Assembly (NCBI RefSeq): GCF_026151205.1 | Contig: NC_087072.1 | Coordinates: 22,957,603-23,021,602, forward strand | Reading direction: 5' to 3' | Length of the DNA: 64,000 nucleotides | DNA from: Bolinopsis microptera | Lineage: Eukaryota; Ctenophora; Tentaculata; Lobata; Bolinopsidae | Part shown: piece by piece, positions 46,472 to 57,654 of the stretch | Layout: every line of letters begins with the position of its first letter | How positions within the stretch are numbered: position 1 is the first letter of the stretch | The notes under the pieces: generated by a model | Seen by the model: only the letters and a program-made list of their open reading frames with translations | Database searches by the model: none | Told to the model about the DNA's origin: nothing | Made by a program: the position numbers and the translations under genes

Positions 46472-47602
46472 ATGAGTCTGGGTGAAGAAGAATACACAGT
46501 TGATCAGCTGTACGACATGGTTGTCAACCCAGAAAAACTTAAATCCTACCCTGGCTTCAAACGAGCGCTTGCCATGGGCATTTCCAAAGACATGGCATTT
46601 TACCACGATCTACCCTACGAAGAGATTAAAGGATTTATAAATGAGGAGAAAGATGCTATTTTTAGTAAGATACCGGGGGAGGTTGTTGAGAAGAATGGAC
46701 TGAATTGGGAACATGTTGGATCTACTTCTATCAAGGGTACGATCTTTTATAGCTCATGTAGTTCCCCCTTCAGCTGAAGGAGTGAAGAAACAATTTGTTT
46801 CAAACTATTAATTGACTATTTAGCGATTTCTTGTGCAATTAATGATCCACCCTCCCGCCCATATCACTTGCATATGTCTCAGGAATGCCGGGGACCATAT
46901 ACCCAGACTCACTGATACTCTACAACCAATACCCGCCCCCAAGGGAGGCGTTTGATGCCCTCATGGAGAATGGCTTCATGTTCATTGGATCAGGACCTTT
47001 CCACGCCGCCGATCTTTGGTTCTTGAAGAAGGTATTTGTGTTTTATAATAAAGCGATCAGTTTTAAGAATAGACTTAGAGCGATTAATTGATAAAACTGT
47101 AGAAAGTACTAAGCATATTATCATGATACACAATTCACCGTCAGGTATCAAGAGATGGTTCCAGACTGCACGAAGCTATCTTCAAGATCCACCTCACCCC
47201 AGCTGATCTGGGCCCCTCTTTGTTGCTGATTGAAACAAGAGACAGGTGCAATGCTAACCCTGCTGATTTTGAGGACTACAAGGTAGGAAGTGCTGAGTAA
47301 AACGCTGAATTAAAACTGAGTTTAGCACCGGGTGGAACATGCCATTTTAATAATTTGCCCGATTTTAGCTCACAAAAAATACTATAAAATCATCTTTGGC
47401 AATCAATTACTTAATGATTTAGTTATTTGAATTTTCTAATGCTCATATTATTCAGAACGCCAAGGTAGAAGCAGCAAAGCATCTGGAAAGTGGAAACATT
47501 ATGGGCTACAAAGGGGCGAAGATGGCAAGTAAACTTCTTCAGGAACTAACTAAAAAGCACGGCATTGCTAAACCTTCAGGCCCACCTGGCCCACCAAAAT
47601 AA
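46472..47602 (+). CDS. GrpB-family protein
   Basis: Four exons, all with matching phases: 46472-46736, 46883-47031, 47145-47282 and 47456-47602. The product is about 232 residues. The GrpB (UPF0157) core is clear: WEHVGSTSIKGMPGTI (the HVGSTSIPG-type motif), then DALMENGFMFIGSG, HEAIFKIHLTP and NPADFEDYK, with a helical C-terminal part ending in a Gly/Pro-rich tail (SGPPGPPK). GrpB proteins belong to the nucleotidyltransferase-like fold. Their biochemical role is poorly known, and in bacteria they occur alone or fused to dephospho-CoA kinase. No kinase is attached here. The introns show it is a resident nuclear gene. Confidence 0.85.
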
Positions 47603-48184
47603 CAATGTTAATATTAGAAAATAAATAACACAGTTATTTTAGAAAGATAAATATTTAACGTAGGAAATGTAGTTAAATCGTTAGATCATTTTATTTCGTA
47701 TAATTTATAATTAACCGATAAATCAGGTAATTTAGTATTATTTTCAACTTTTATCCTTAGTAGTTGGTTAATTAATTATAAGATTACAATTAAGTTCCCG
47801 CTTTTGTAAAGGACTTCCAGGAACTGTTAGATTATAGAATGTAGAGAGATTGATACTTTCCTTGGAACCGGGCTTGGAACTAATATTCTTGATTATACAG
47901 GGTGGCCCATAAGTGACTACCCACACGCAACCTCTTAATAACTCACGTAATTCGTCTCCAAATTGCACCAAAATTTCAGAGATTATAGATATGGGTCAAA
48001 CTTAGATTTCCTGAAAGTTTCGTAAGCCACGCCCAATTACAGTGGGCGTGGCGTGACACTCCTTCTTTTTCACTATTGTCTTCATAAAATGAGAACGCTT
48101 TAAGCTAAGAACTCAAAATTTTTTGCACACATTTGGCTTGATAATTGAAAATTTTTAAATATGGCTGAGTTATGACCATTTTAA

Positions 48185-49039
48185 GGCCACAGGGGGGGGT
48201 CGAGGCTTCAAAAAATGCAAAAAAACATTATGCTTTAAATCAATATGTATTTTTGTGGTGGATACTTTGCCACCACTCATTTGTCTGTAGCTATTTTACT
48301 TTTTTTAATAAATGAGGTTAACCAATTCTTCAAATAACCTAATTTTTTTGATAAATCGATAATGGAGGGCAGAAATATTGATGCCATTACAACTGAAAAC
48401 TATGATAAGCTTTGTTTTTATTGTTTTTGTGTTATTTCAGCAGTTAAACTTTGAAAAATATACGAATAAAGGCAAAATACTCAAAAATCACATAACATAA
48501 AAAACAGTTTTTTGCCTCTCCTGAAAACCTCGAATTTTTGACTTCAAAATCTATCTTCTCCTAGAGTTTTTATCCATTTCACCTCAAATTTGAAACTTAT
48601 GTTCCTGACATAAATTTAAACGTTTGTTATGTAACGATTGTTGTAATTTTGCTCCTACCTCTTTTTATGAGGTTAACCATTTTAAATTTTGTAACCCGCA
48701 CTCATGGTTAACCTCATATCTCAGCTTTGGAGCAAGATATTATAAATCGTTACATAACAAAAACTCAAAATACCTTGAAGAACATTGTTGCCAAGTTTCA
48801 AGGTTCTAAGTCATAAACTGAAAAAGAAGATAGATTTTGAACACGATTTCATTTAAAGTTTTCATTTACAATAGAATTACAGGTAAACCTCAAAATTCAA
48901 CGCGCGATATCTTCAAATAGGAAACTTTGTTTTCGGTAAGGACAAAAGCATTTGAAAATTTAGATCGAGCTCTACAACATATCTCAAAATCTCAAAATCG
49001 ACCTCGGACCCCCCCCCCCCCCCCCCCCCCCCTGTGGCC
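48185..49039. mobile_element. Foldback element nested in the mariner arm, TTAA-flanked
   Basis: The 855-bp element has short inverted ends: GGCCACAG plus a G-run (8 G) and TCGAGG on the left; CCTCGGA plus a C-run (24 C) and TGTGGCC on the right. TTAA stands on each side (48181-48184 and 49040-49043). The intact partner arm at about 50050-50070 reads TTCAA at this point, so the insertion site can be reconstructed. TTAA duplication is typical of piggyBac-type transposition. No transposase is seen. Confidence 0.85.
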
Positions 49040-49528
49040 TTAAAATCCATCGGATATGTGATCCGTGCACTCAGTCAGTGATATTTGCACTCAATTAGTG
49101 ATCTCGTCACCCAATCTGATCAAGAGTAAGGCGTTAGCGTGTATTAATGAGGTTCATTAGGCTTTGATTGGATACCGATGATGACTTTGCTAGAAAGGGA
49201 AACACAAATTTTTAGGATAAAAACCAGATCGTGACCTTTTCAGGAAAAGCCGTTCTCTCCACCACTTCATCCGGTCTAGTAGAGCCCCAGTGAATTGCAT
49301 TCTGGGAGTTGACATATCCGTTTATATGGCCTTGTCGCTGTACCAGATTTCGTCCTCAAAGTAGGGATCCACATTCTGCTTGGACAGGAATGTGTTGGCG
49401 AAATCTATCCTCGATTGGAAATCACGGTCCAAAAGTTTGTGTTTCTTTGTGATTCGGTAGGCCCGGTTAGAAAGGTCTTGCTTTAGGATTCGCTGAAGGG
49501 TTGTTCTGTTGATGTCTAAGGCAGGAGC

Positions 49529-50014
49529 TCATTTCCGGGTGCCAATCTTAGGTGTGTCCATCACGTCACCAACAACGATCGTGATGTTTTCTACAGTCCT
49601 CGCAGTTCGTCTTCTGCCGACTCTTCGCCGATCGTGTGCAGAAAACGTAAACTTGATCTTGTGATGAATGTCAAAGCAGCTTTTCCGGCAAGGGGGTGGT
49701 CGGTTGAATTTCATCTGAAATTGTCGTTTAATCTGAGGGTAGAACTCCCCATTTTCTTTCTTCAGGTAGACGAACAATCGTTGTTCTGCAGTAAAGGGAG
49801 GATAGTGAACCATTTTCGATGATTCAATGGATGGTTCATTCCTTTTTATTGATTGTAAGGAACCTGTGACTAGCAGGGCTAACAAGCCCTGAAATGGTGA
49901 CACCACCATAAATTCGTGTGATAGCGTTTTAGGTGCAGTCAGCTGTATAGGCCGGCCCATAAGCAGGCCGAACCAATCAAGCGGTGCATGTGAGCCAAAC
50001 AGGCCATTAACCAA
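49529..50014 (-). CDS. Mariner-type transposase N-terminal fragment
   Basis: The frame is 161 codons long. The real transposase part begins at the internal Met of MVHYPPFTAEQR. It holds a helix-turn-helix of the kind often fused to arthropod and other invertebrate mariner transposases (LFVYLKKENGEFYPQIKRQF), then FNRPPPCRKSCFDIHHKIKF, and the linker HDRRRVGRRRTARTVENI. The first part reads through the inner arm sequence and is probably not coding. The DDE domain follows in broken frames to about 49230. Confidence 0.75.
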   Translation of the reverse strand: MVNGLFGSHAPLDWFGLLMGRPIQLTAPKTLSHEFMVVSPFQGLLALLVTGSLQSIKRNEPSIESSKMVHYPPFTAEQRLFVYLKKENGEFYPQIKRQFQMKFNRPPPCRKSCFDIHHKIKFTFSAHDRRRVGRRRTARTVENITIVVGDVMDTPKIGTRK

Positions 50015-50359
50015 GTGACGAGATCACTGACTGAGTGCTCGGATCACGTATCCGATGAGTTTTGAAATGGTCATAACTTAGCCATATTTTAACCAATGAA
50101 CTTGAAACTTTGGGAAAGGTTTTCAATTATCAAGCCAAATGTGTGCAAAAAATTTTGAGTTCTTAGCTTAAAGCGCTCTCATTTTATGAAGACAATAGTG
50201 AAAAAGAGGGAGTGTCACGCCACGCTCACTGTAATTGGGCGTGGCTTACGAAACTTTCAGGAAATCTAAGTTTGACCCATATCTATAATCTCTGAAATTT
50301 TGGTGCAATTTGGAGACGAATTACGTGAGTTATTAAGAGGTTGCGTGTGGGTAGCATAC

Positions 50360-51150
50360 TAATGAAATATATTATTTAAGGTTGTGAGTGAACACTTAGA
50401 AACTTAAATCGGTTATTTGTGTCTACACTTACACTTCTTGATAATATTTATATATTCGTACAAAAATATTTTAGTTAGCTCCAGAAAACAGCTTATATTA
50501 CTGTTCTCCTGATATATAATAGTGCATTATAGTAAATAAAGACGATCAGTGAAATTTCACGTTCTCTAGATGCTTCCTAGCGTGTGTAAATTGGATGTTC
50601 TATTACTGCGCACATACATCACAGAGAATCAATACTACAACATGACAAGCATAATTATTAATTACACCTATAAAGAATTCGTTCATAATATGATCGTTGT
50701 TTGAATGTAAACACCATCATTGAGTAGCACCTTTATCCTTATTCATTTATGCTCGAATAGGAATCATTAAGTGGTAGCATCATGACTAATTGAAAAGAAT
50801 AACTCGGTATTGTGAAGTAGTGAGACATATCAACCGATATGGGTTCCCCAGTTGAGATATAATGACATATAATGTTACATGCATATTGCATATAATAGAT
50901 AGACCCTACTAGATCTGATCCGGTCTGATAAACTGATAAATTGTACAATATCTCAATTTGATGAATAACGGAGTCATGAAACTTATAGAGACCGAAAGCT
51001 CTAATTTTGATCTGTACAATAAACATCATATAAAACCGATTGCATGCTAATTGAAAGAAGAGTTATTTCGTTAGTCGCAGTAACCAATAAATGTTCACAT
51101 TCGGACCGATATTTTTACACAAAATTTCAGTACGTACTAATTATGTTTAC
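50360..51150. other. Intergenic, no gene recognised
   Basis: AT-rich sequence downstream of the next transporter gene. The frame at 50739-51029 has no motif. Confidence 0.4.
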
Positions 51151-51154
51151 CGCA

Positions 51155-52252
51155 TTAAAACTCGTATTTACAGCATTTCTCGAAGAACAGCTTATTCGCA
51201 GTGACTATAACAGCGCTTGATATTACTAGTACTGCTCCACAAACACTCATCACATCAGGAATGCTGTTAAAGAACACAACCTGAATTCCATATGCAACAA
51301 CTATGTCAAGATTTCTTATGAGAACTCCCGGTCCAGATTTCTCTAAGGCCAATCCACGATTCAAAAGGAGAAGAGCAGCACACAAACCAAATCCTGCAAC
51401 ACAGATCACCATCCTATCCGTAAAACACCCAGGAAGAACAAACTCATCCTCATAAATCAGTTGAAATATAATCCCATCCGGTACAACAATTATTGACACA
51501 AGTAATGAAACTAATATGGGGCTAACCTCAGTTCCAACTTTTCTCATGCAGCTAAACGCAAATCCATAGATAATGCTACCAGCTATAGGAACTAACTTCA
51601 TGAACGGATTGAATTCTTTCTCTTGGGATTCCATCGAAATTCCAAACAAAAAAGTCGGCCTTGCAACAAGAACAATACCTGTTACACCGATAATCAGGGC
51701 GACTAGAGTGAAGATACTCAACTTCTCTTTCCAGAGGACTCGGGAGAATAAAGCAGCAAATATAGGAGCTAATGAACCGAGGGCTACACTATCACCGTAA
51801 TCCATTTCTTTGGCTGCCCAGTACTTAAAGATTCCACCTATAGCTCCAAAGAATGCTCTAGTGATAATGAACTTAGCTTTACCGTAGAAACTTACTTTCT
51901 TTTCTCTGAAAAAGAAGACTGGAAGTAAGAACAAAAAAGAAAAGATGAAGACTGATGAGGAGAATTGTCCCACGGGCATATGTCCTACATGTTTATTCAG
52001 AGAATATACATTCACACTGATCAAACCAGCCAGGAATATTGATAGTTTTCCTTCTATCTGTCTAAATATTGATTTACAGGTTCTTTGTGAGTTTTTTTCT
52101 TCAATCATTTCTCCGCCATTGTCCTCACTAAGTATTTGTTCGTCATTAAGTTCGTTCAATCGTATCTGCTCTTGCCCAACAAAAAGAACATCTTGAGGTT
52201 CATTTTCGCCATCTTCTGATATCAAAACATATCTATTTTTTTGATCTACCAT
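51155..52252 (-). CDS. SLC35G-like EamA transporter, divergent copy, intact
   Basis: This 365-residue single-exon product has a longer hydrophilic N-terminus (MVDQKNRYVLISEDGENEPQ) than the 351-residue copies, then the same ten-helix arrangement. Signatures: GQFSSSVFIFSFLFLLPVFF, WAAKEMDYGDSVALGSLAPI, LFSRVLWKEKLSIF, VLVARPTFLFG, CMRKVGTEVSPILV and LNRGLALEKSGPGVLIRNLD. Its last 40 residues and DNA are almost the same as those of 43575-44630, although the rest of the two genes has diverged, suggesting conversion of the 3' end. The N-terminal DQKNRY motif links it to the copy at 56051-57184. The family transports small metabolites; the substrate is unknown. Confidence 0.88.
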   Translation of the reverse strand: MVDQKNRYVLISEDGENEPQDVLFVGQEQIRLNELNDEQILSEDNGGEMIEEKNSQRTCKSIFRQIEGKLSIFLAGLISVNVYSLNKHVGHMPVGQFSSSVFIFSFLFLLPVFFFREKKVSFYGKAKFIITRAFFGAIGGIFKYWAAKEMDYGDSVALGSLAPIFAALFSRVLWKEKLSIFTLVALIIGVTGIVLVARPTFLFGISMESQEKEFNPFMKLVPIAGSIIYGFAFSCMRKVGTEVSPILVSLLVSIIVVPDGIIFQLIYEDEFVLPGCFTDRMVICVAGFGLCAALLLLNRGLALEKSGPGVLIRNLDIVVAYGIQVVFFNSIPDVMSVCGAVLVISSAVIVTANKLFFEKCCKYEF

Positions 52253-52259
52253 AATCCAT

Positions 52260-52660
52260 CAAAACCTGTTATTTAAAATTTAATTGTTAAAATTACAATT
52301 TACAATTTACATGAAAACAAATACGATGATCATTTATATCTATATTTTAACTCTTTTTCATTTAGGATCATGTTCTATGTTATTTGTTGGTATAACTGTA
52401 GTGGTAGAAGATTATTGACAAAATTATAGAATAATTATAGTGATAAAAGTACTAGTTCAAGTATTACTATTATATATTATAAGAGGTTGTAAAACTAACG
52501 GGCTGCAATGTATGGGGACTTGCCAGCCCATGGTAACATTAAATATATAATATTGGCTCTTGTTACATCGCTTCCTGTTAATATGCAACTCCGTAACAAT
52601 ACCAAACCTTGGCCTTAGATAGGCCTCCCCCAGCCTCGGATCTTAGGATTGGATTTGCAA
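52260..52660. other. Upstream region of divergent transporter gene
   Basis: AT-rich, no gene seen. It would contain the promoter of the minus-strand gene, but no element can be called with confidence. Confidence 0.35.
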
Positions 52661-52666
52661 AAATTC

Positions 52667-52975
52667 ATAAGACAAACTGCCTAAGAAAAGCTAAGACTGC
52701 AAAAAAAGCTGAGACAAAATTTAAGCGAACCTGAGATGTCAAAATAACCTAAGACAGCGAAAAATCCTGAGACAAAATTTAAGAAATCCCAAGACAGCGA
52801 AAAATCCCGAGACAAAATTTAAGAAATCCCGAGACAGCGAAAAAACCTAAGACAAAATTTAAGAAATCCTGAGACAGCGAAAAATCCTGAGACAAAATTT
52901 AAGACAACCTGAGACAGCGAAAAATCCTGAGACAAAATTTAAGAAAACCTGAGACAGCGAAAAATATTTAGATAG
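52667..52975. repeat. 39-bp minisatellite
   Basis: About seven copies of a 39-bp unit containing CCTGAGACAGCGAAAAAT and CCTGAGACAAAATTTAAG. The unit is itself two diverged halves sharing CCTGAGACA. Copies at the left end are more degenerate. There are no spacers, so this is not a CRISPR-like array. Confidence 0.9.
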
Positions 52976-52979
52976 AATT

Positions 52980-53770
52980 TATACAATAACCACAAGAATA
53001 TACAATATGGATATTACATCTTTTTATTTCTTTCAAAGAATATAATAAATACAATATTACTAGGTATAGTAGGAATGTCAATAAGTCAATAGAATTTGTC
53101 TAAAATCTCTATGTGCCTGCTAATGAAGTGAGTATCCTAGATCATATCTTTACAGGTAGGACTGTATAATGGGGGCCCCGATGTTATAGCGGACATCATC
53201 CCCCTCCCTCCTTATGCCCCTTCTGAAAAGCTACAAAGTTAACTTTCTAATAAGTTACAACGACAACTAGTCTCTCGTTTTACTCCCTACTGTACTGGAT
53301 TACTCGTCAATCCAGGTATATGAGTTTGAATCCCAGTGTCACCTAGTCTAGGGAGTAACTAAGGATCCATTGGATCTATGCGATCTCCTCGGTCGACTCA
53401 GCCGAATGATAGGAAACTTAATTGAGGGTTAAATGAGGATGGGTACCTGTTAAAAGTTCAAGAAACTTCCTAGGATACCCCTTCAGTGCATACTGTAAAC
53501 ATAGTGCTATTAACTATTAACTATGAGTATATGTGAGAATGATCCTGAAACTCTGAAGATATATTATAGTCTAGTTGGGTTTTCCATATAAGCACAGTAG
53601 TGTACACAATCTTTGTATTTATCTTATGTGTTTTATCGTGTACACAGTACAGACAGTTCCAATTAAATGCAGAAGAGTTGTTAATGTTCCCACTTCCCGA
53701 TTACAATTATGACAAACTCAAAATAGAGGATTGTATGCGATAAATATGTACATCGAAAATTTTAAAAGAG
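52980..53770. other. Intergenic, no gene recognised
   Basis: No frame with family motifs. GAGTTTGAATCCC at 53320-53332 resembles a pol III B box, but no full tRNA-like body is evident. Confidence 0.35.
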
Positions 53771-53775
53771 CATCA

Positions 53776-53860
53776 CCCGAGTAGCTCACCGGCTAGGCGA
53801 TTAACTAGCTCTGCACGAGGTCGGGAGTTCAAACCTGCGTGAACGCCAAGTAAACTTTAG
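53776..53860 (+). repeat. tRNA-derived SINE head or tRNA relic
   Basis: An A-box-like GAGTAGCTCACCGGCTAGGCG is followed at normal spacing by a B-box-like GGGAGTTCAAACCTG. The stems do not fold into a clean cloverleaf by eye, so a SINE or pseudo-tRNA is likelier than a working tRNA. Confidence 0.5.
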
Positions 53861-53869
53861 CCCAGCACA

Positions 53870-55340
53870 CAAATTTTTTCATGATAAATAGGAAATAAAC
53901 CTTTGTACCTAGCGAGCCAGTGGCAGTAGCTTGAGCAAATAATTCAGATAGTAGCAAAAACTTAAGTAGTCCCAGTGCTCAGGATTGAGGACATAATGAA
54001 GAATAATCTGAAAATACACGACTATTTGAAAATTGAATCCGGAAAAGCACTTGCCAGTTACAAAAAAGCTAGGCTTTGACTCTACTTTGTAGATAACCGA
54101 CTCCAGTACTCAAAACTGAAATGGGCCTGGCTAGGTAACTCAAGCAGCGGTAATTTTAAACTTTTTTAAATAAAAAGTAATGATTAAGTATTATTATATA
54201 ACTAGACACTTGCAAATGTAAAATATAATATAAAATAACAATCTACTATAGCATGCAAAAACAGCTGGAAACTTAAATAGAACAATTATGTATAGTACGC
54301 TAAGTGCGTGTCTATAATGTTACAGTAGCTAACAATATTTAAGTAATTATGAAGTTAACAACTCTCGCCATACTGCTACGTGTACGGTATCACAAATCCT
54401 AAAATAAAAAATGGGGCAATAATAAAAACATGAGAATACAACTAAAATTACAAGCTGGTTGATTAATGATTATTGATAAATACTTTAAGATATTTATACA
54501 AGACTTTCCTTTAAAATTCTGGGCAATCAGTTTGCTAATTAATAATTTAAAATCGTGAATAAAGTCAGTAACAACTGAGGAGGATTTGCATATCCTATAT
54601 ACATATGATATAGTTCACCTATAAATACTACATAATATGAAGGTTTCACAGGTACATTGGAGCGAAGGTTAGGTAAAGTAATATAGATATTAAATTATAT
54701 TATAATATATCCCAGCTCAAGATTTATGCGAGATTGCGAGCCGGACTCATCGCACAAAATTTGTAAATAAATGAGGAAACAGAAAAAGTTTAACTTAAAA
54801 GTTGAGGGAATTAGGAACTTAACATGTATTTTATACTCTTAACGTGTATTTTATCACTTGTTTATAGCGTGAAAACTTCGACGTAACGCGCGCGAGATTT
54901 TTGCCAGATTTTTGCGAGTTTCGTTTAAATCTCATAGCTAGGCTCACGATATCGTGAGATTCTCCGCGAGATTTCGGCATCCTCTTTCAGCACTACATAT
55001 TCGGTCGCGCGCTTGCATTTTCAGCGTGTTTATTCACTGTACTGTCTAAGTCTTAAAGGATACTAGTTGTTATAAGATCAAGATTCACAGTGGTTACTAT
55101 AGTTACCATGGTTACCATTAAAGGAGGTACTATTCCTGGCTACAGTCTACTCCATCTTTCACAGAATATACTTGATACTGCCATGATAGGCATAGTGAAT
55201 ATTTCTTCATTAAAAGTTTGAGAAAGGGTCTCTTCAACTGGAGAACTGACTTATTAATCCTAGCAGGTAATTAACTCTGGATCCTCATCACATTGATTCC
55301 ATTCTAAATTCTAGCCATAAACAAAACAAACATTACCAGA
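53870..55340. other. Intergenic, no gene recognised
   Basis: AT-rich. A CG-containing patch lies at 54885-55020 (GCGCGCGAGATTTTTGCCAG), with GCGAGATTT words repeated. No coding support. Confidence 0.4.
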
Positions 55341-55519
55341 TAACTCCGTTTACAATAATTTGACATGTTCCAGTGTGAACGAGGCCTTCCCCGGACAAAT
55401 CTTTAAATGCCAGTCTTCTCTTAGTTCTCTAGATGAAGTACGAACAGTATAATCAATCGGATAACGTACATTACAAGGTGCTCTGATGATAATTTTAGTA
55501 AAATAATTAATAATTGCCA

Positions 55520-55600
55520 AAAGGATGACTGCTGACGAGACTCGAACCCGAGTCAACTGCTTGACGAGCGCGCCCTGAACCATCGTGCTACGTGAGGCTT
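55520..55600 (-). repeat. tRNA-derived SINE head or tRNA relic
   Basis: On the minus strand, GCCTCACGTAGCACGATGGT (A-box region) is followed by a B-box GGGTTCGAGTCTC. No clear anticodon arm pairs, so a SINE head is favoured over a functional tRNA. Confidence 0.5.
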
Positions 55601-55766
55601 ACCATAATTACAATATGTAACATAATATAATTCATAAAAATACGCACGTAAATTTTTCGTTATTTATGGATCCAATAACAGTGACATACTTTTCGCTTAC
55701 AAAGGAACTCGCGAAATCTTTTTAAATAGAAAATAGTTTGTGGGGCAAGAAATCTTGCAGGCTGGA

Positions 55767-55785
55767 GGGGGGGGGGGGGGGGGGG
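55767..55785 (+). repeat. Run of 19 G
   Basis: This homopolymer has no inverted partner found nearby. It lies about 270 bp downstream of the stop of the minus-strand transporter gene at 56051-57184. Confidence 0.9.
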
Positions 55786-56050
55786 AGTACATTTCGCCAC
55801 TGCACGTGACACGTGAAAATCGCACTTCTAGTGTCAAAATCCAATCTCATCGCACTTTTTTTAGAATCTTGATAGGGGTAATATATACATATAATGAGTT
55901 ATATATATTTTGTTCACCTTCCTTGTGTTGTTGGTTAATCATATGAGCGGGATATAAATATCTCATTTCAAAATATAGGTATCAATATGATGTGTTGCAT
56001 CCTAACATCCTTCTGAGTTAACGAAGACATTATCGTCAACCTAATGTCAA

Positions 56051-57184
56051 CTAAAACTCCCATACCTTAATCTTATCACCAAAAACTTTGTCAGCAGCTA
56101 CTGTTACCGTGCTGCATACGATAAGTCCACCACCAAGAATACTCAACAACTCCAGCGGCTCATTGAATAGGACCACTTGAATAACATATGCAAACACCAT
56201 GTCAACATTTCTCATTAATGAACCTGGTCCAGATTTTTCTATTACCAACCCTCTGTTCAAAAGAAAATGTGCTATCATTGTAATAAAACCGATTAAACAA
56301 AACAGGTATCTTTCGGAATAACATTCTGGAATAACGACATGATCACGTTTCCCAAGCTGAAACACTGCTGAAATTGGAATAAGACATATAGCTTGCCCCA
56401 AGGGTACTATAAGAATATGTGGCTTTTTGCCAATCTTTCGTAAAAGGCTAAACCCTAATCCAAGACACATTGATCCAAAGATTGGTACAAAGGCAAATGG
56501 TCCGATTCCTTTTTGGGATTCAGATCCAAATATAAAATCTGGTTTAACAATAAGAACCATTCTTGATAACCCCATTACAAGTGCAATGATTGTAAACAAG
56601 CTGATTTTTTCTTTCCATAAAATCCGGGAAAAAAGAGCAGCAAAAACAGGAGCACATGCAGCCAGGGCAATGGCATTGCCATAATCTAGCTTTATCACTG
56701 CCCAGAACTTACAAATTGAATTCAATGACCCAAGAAAACAACGGGCAAATATCAGTTTAAATTTACCCTTCATATCGATTTTAGGCTGCTGGAAGTAGAG
56801 TGTTGGGAAAATGAACATCAGCACAACACTGAATCTCAGGAACAAAAACTCTCCGGTTGGAATGTGCTTGAGATATTTAGCCAGTGTTGTTGTACTAAGA
56901 AGTAGTATCCCAGCAGTAGCTATCATTAGCATTCCTTTCAGTCTTTGGAATGCTGATACCTTGACAGGGAACTCAGTAAGAATGTCGTCTGTGTTCTTTC
57001 CGTAGTTTGACTCTGATTCACTTTCATTTCGTTGTATCTTTCCTTCAGTGTCCTTATTTAATACTTTTTCTATATTTAGATTGTTGTATCGCATCTGATC
57101 TTGTCCCTCAAAAAGAGTATTTGCAGGTACATTTACCCCATCTCCCGATAACAAAACATTATATCTATTTTTCTGATCAATCAT
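56051..57184 (-). CDS. SLC35G-like EamA transporter, most divergent copy, intact
   Basis: This 377-residue single-exon product starts MIDQKNRYNVLLSGDG, clearly related to the start of the 51155-52252 gene, and has a longer acidic N-terminal region of about 85 residues. Ten hydrophobic segments follow. EamA landmarks: IKLDYGNAIALAACAPVFAA, LFSRILWKEKISLF, LIVKPDFIFGSE, LNRGLVIEKSGPGSLMRNVD and a final SILGGGLIVCSTVTVAADK. The conserved MDYGDS block reads LDYGNA here. It is probably the oldest member of the cluster. Its 3' end is duplicated exactly at 58966-59128. The substrate is unknown. Confidence 0.87.
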   Translation of the reverse strand: MIDQKNRYNVLLSGDGVNVPANTLFEGQDQMRYNNLNIEKVLNKDTEGKIQRNESESESNYGKNTDDILTEFPVKVSAFQRLKGMLMIATAGILLLSTTTLAKYLKHIPTGEFLFLRFSVVLMFIFPTLYFQQPKIDMKGKFKLIFARCFLGSLNSICKFWAVIKLDYGNAIALAACAPVFAALFSRILWKEKISLFTIIALVMGLSRMVLIVKPDFIFGSESQKGIGPFAFVPIFGSMCLGLGFSLLRKIGKKPHILIVPLGQAICLIPISAVFQLGKRDHVVIPECYSERYLFCLIGFITMIAHFLLNRGLVIEKSGPGSLMRNVDMVFAYVIQVVLFNEPLELLSILGGGLIVCSTVTVAADKVFGDKIKVWEF

Positions 57185-57225
57185 AATGTGATCAAACCTG
57201 TGTATTACTTTTTAGATTTTCAAGA

Positions 57226-57382
57226 CATTGTAGTGTTCAGTAAGGAGCATCACTGCTCGCGACAGACAAAGTGAGACAAAACGTCTTAACGTTGATTATT
57301 TTCATTTAGTTTTCACTAGTTATTTGCCTTGTTTCGCTTTGTCTGTCGAGAGCAGTGATGCTCCCTACTAAACACTACAATG
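57226..57382. repeat. 157-bp MITE-like foldback element
   Basis: Arms of about 54 bp are reverse complements with few mismatches. The ends are CATTGTAGTGTT on the left and AACACTACAATG on the right, and both arms carry GGAGCATCACTGCTC and CGACAGACAAAG. It lies just upstream of the divergent transporter gene. Confidence 0.88.
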
Positions 57383-57654
57383 TTAAAAACTCATCCTAAT
57401 TATAACCATTTTTATTAATAATTTTACAAAAATCCTTTTTTTTACTACCAATAAATCATCATAATTATAATTGAACACATTTAAAGCTTTAACTTAAGTT
57501 TATAATATAATAAAGCAATTCATTAAGGAACATATGAAGAAAAAAAAAGACAATTTTTTTGAGAAAAATATACAATATTAATTAATGATATTACATGGAA
57601 AGCACTAAAAAAATTACAAATCTTGGAGGATGTTAGCTATATTTTTAGTGCATG

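Larger units (their letters stand above)
47898..50356 (-). mobile_element. Mariner-type element with arms of about 300 bp, degraded
   Basis: The left end is CAGGGTGGCCCATAAGTGAC. Left arm (47898-48180, continued at 49044-49120) and right arm (about 49990-50356) are inverted repeats. The outermost 20 or so bases are missing on the right. Inside, the minus strand encodes a mariner-like transposase. The N-terminal HTH shows MVHYPPFTAEQRLFVYLKKE and RRRVGRRRTARTVENIT, followed by PKIGTRK. Downstream frames give TLQRILKQDL, YRITKKHKLLDRDF and a degraded catalytic region (DEIWYSDKA). A stop lies at about 49529, so it is not active. Confidence 0.85.

Noticed and set aside
48624-48809. 61-codon frame inside the nested foldback element
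   Set aside because: No motif support, and the element shows no transposase similarity.
52667-52975. Possible CRISPR-like array
   Set aside because: Units are contiguous with no unique spacers, and the genome is eukaryotic.
53776-53860. Functional tRNA gene
   Set aside because: Promoter boxes are present but no clean cloverleaf is seen, so it is listed as a SINE head or relic.
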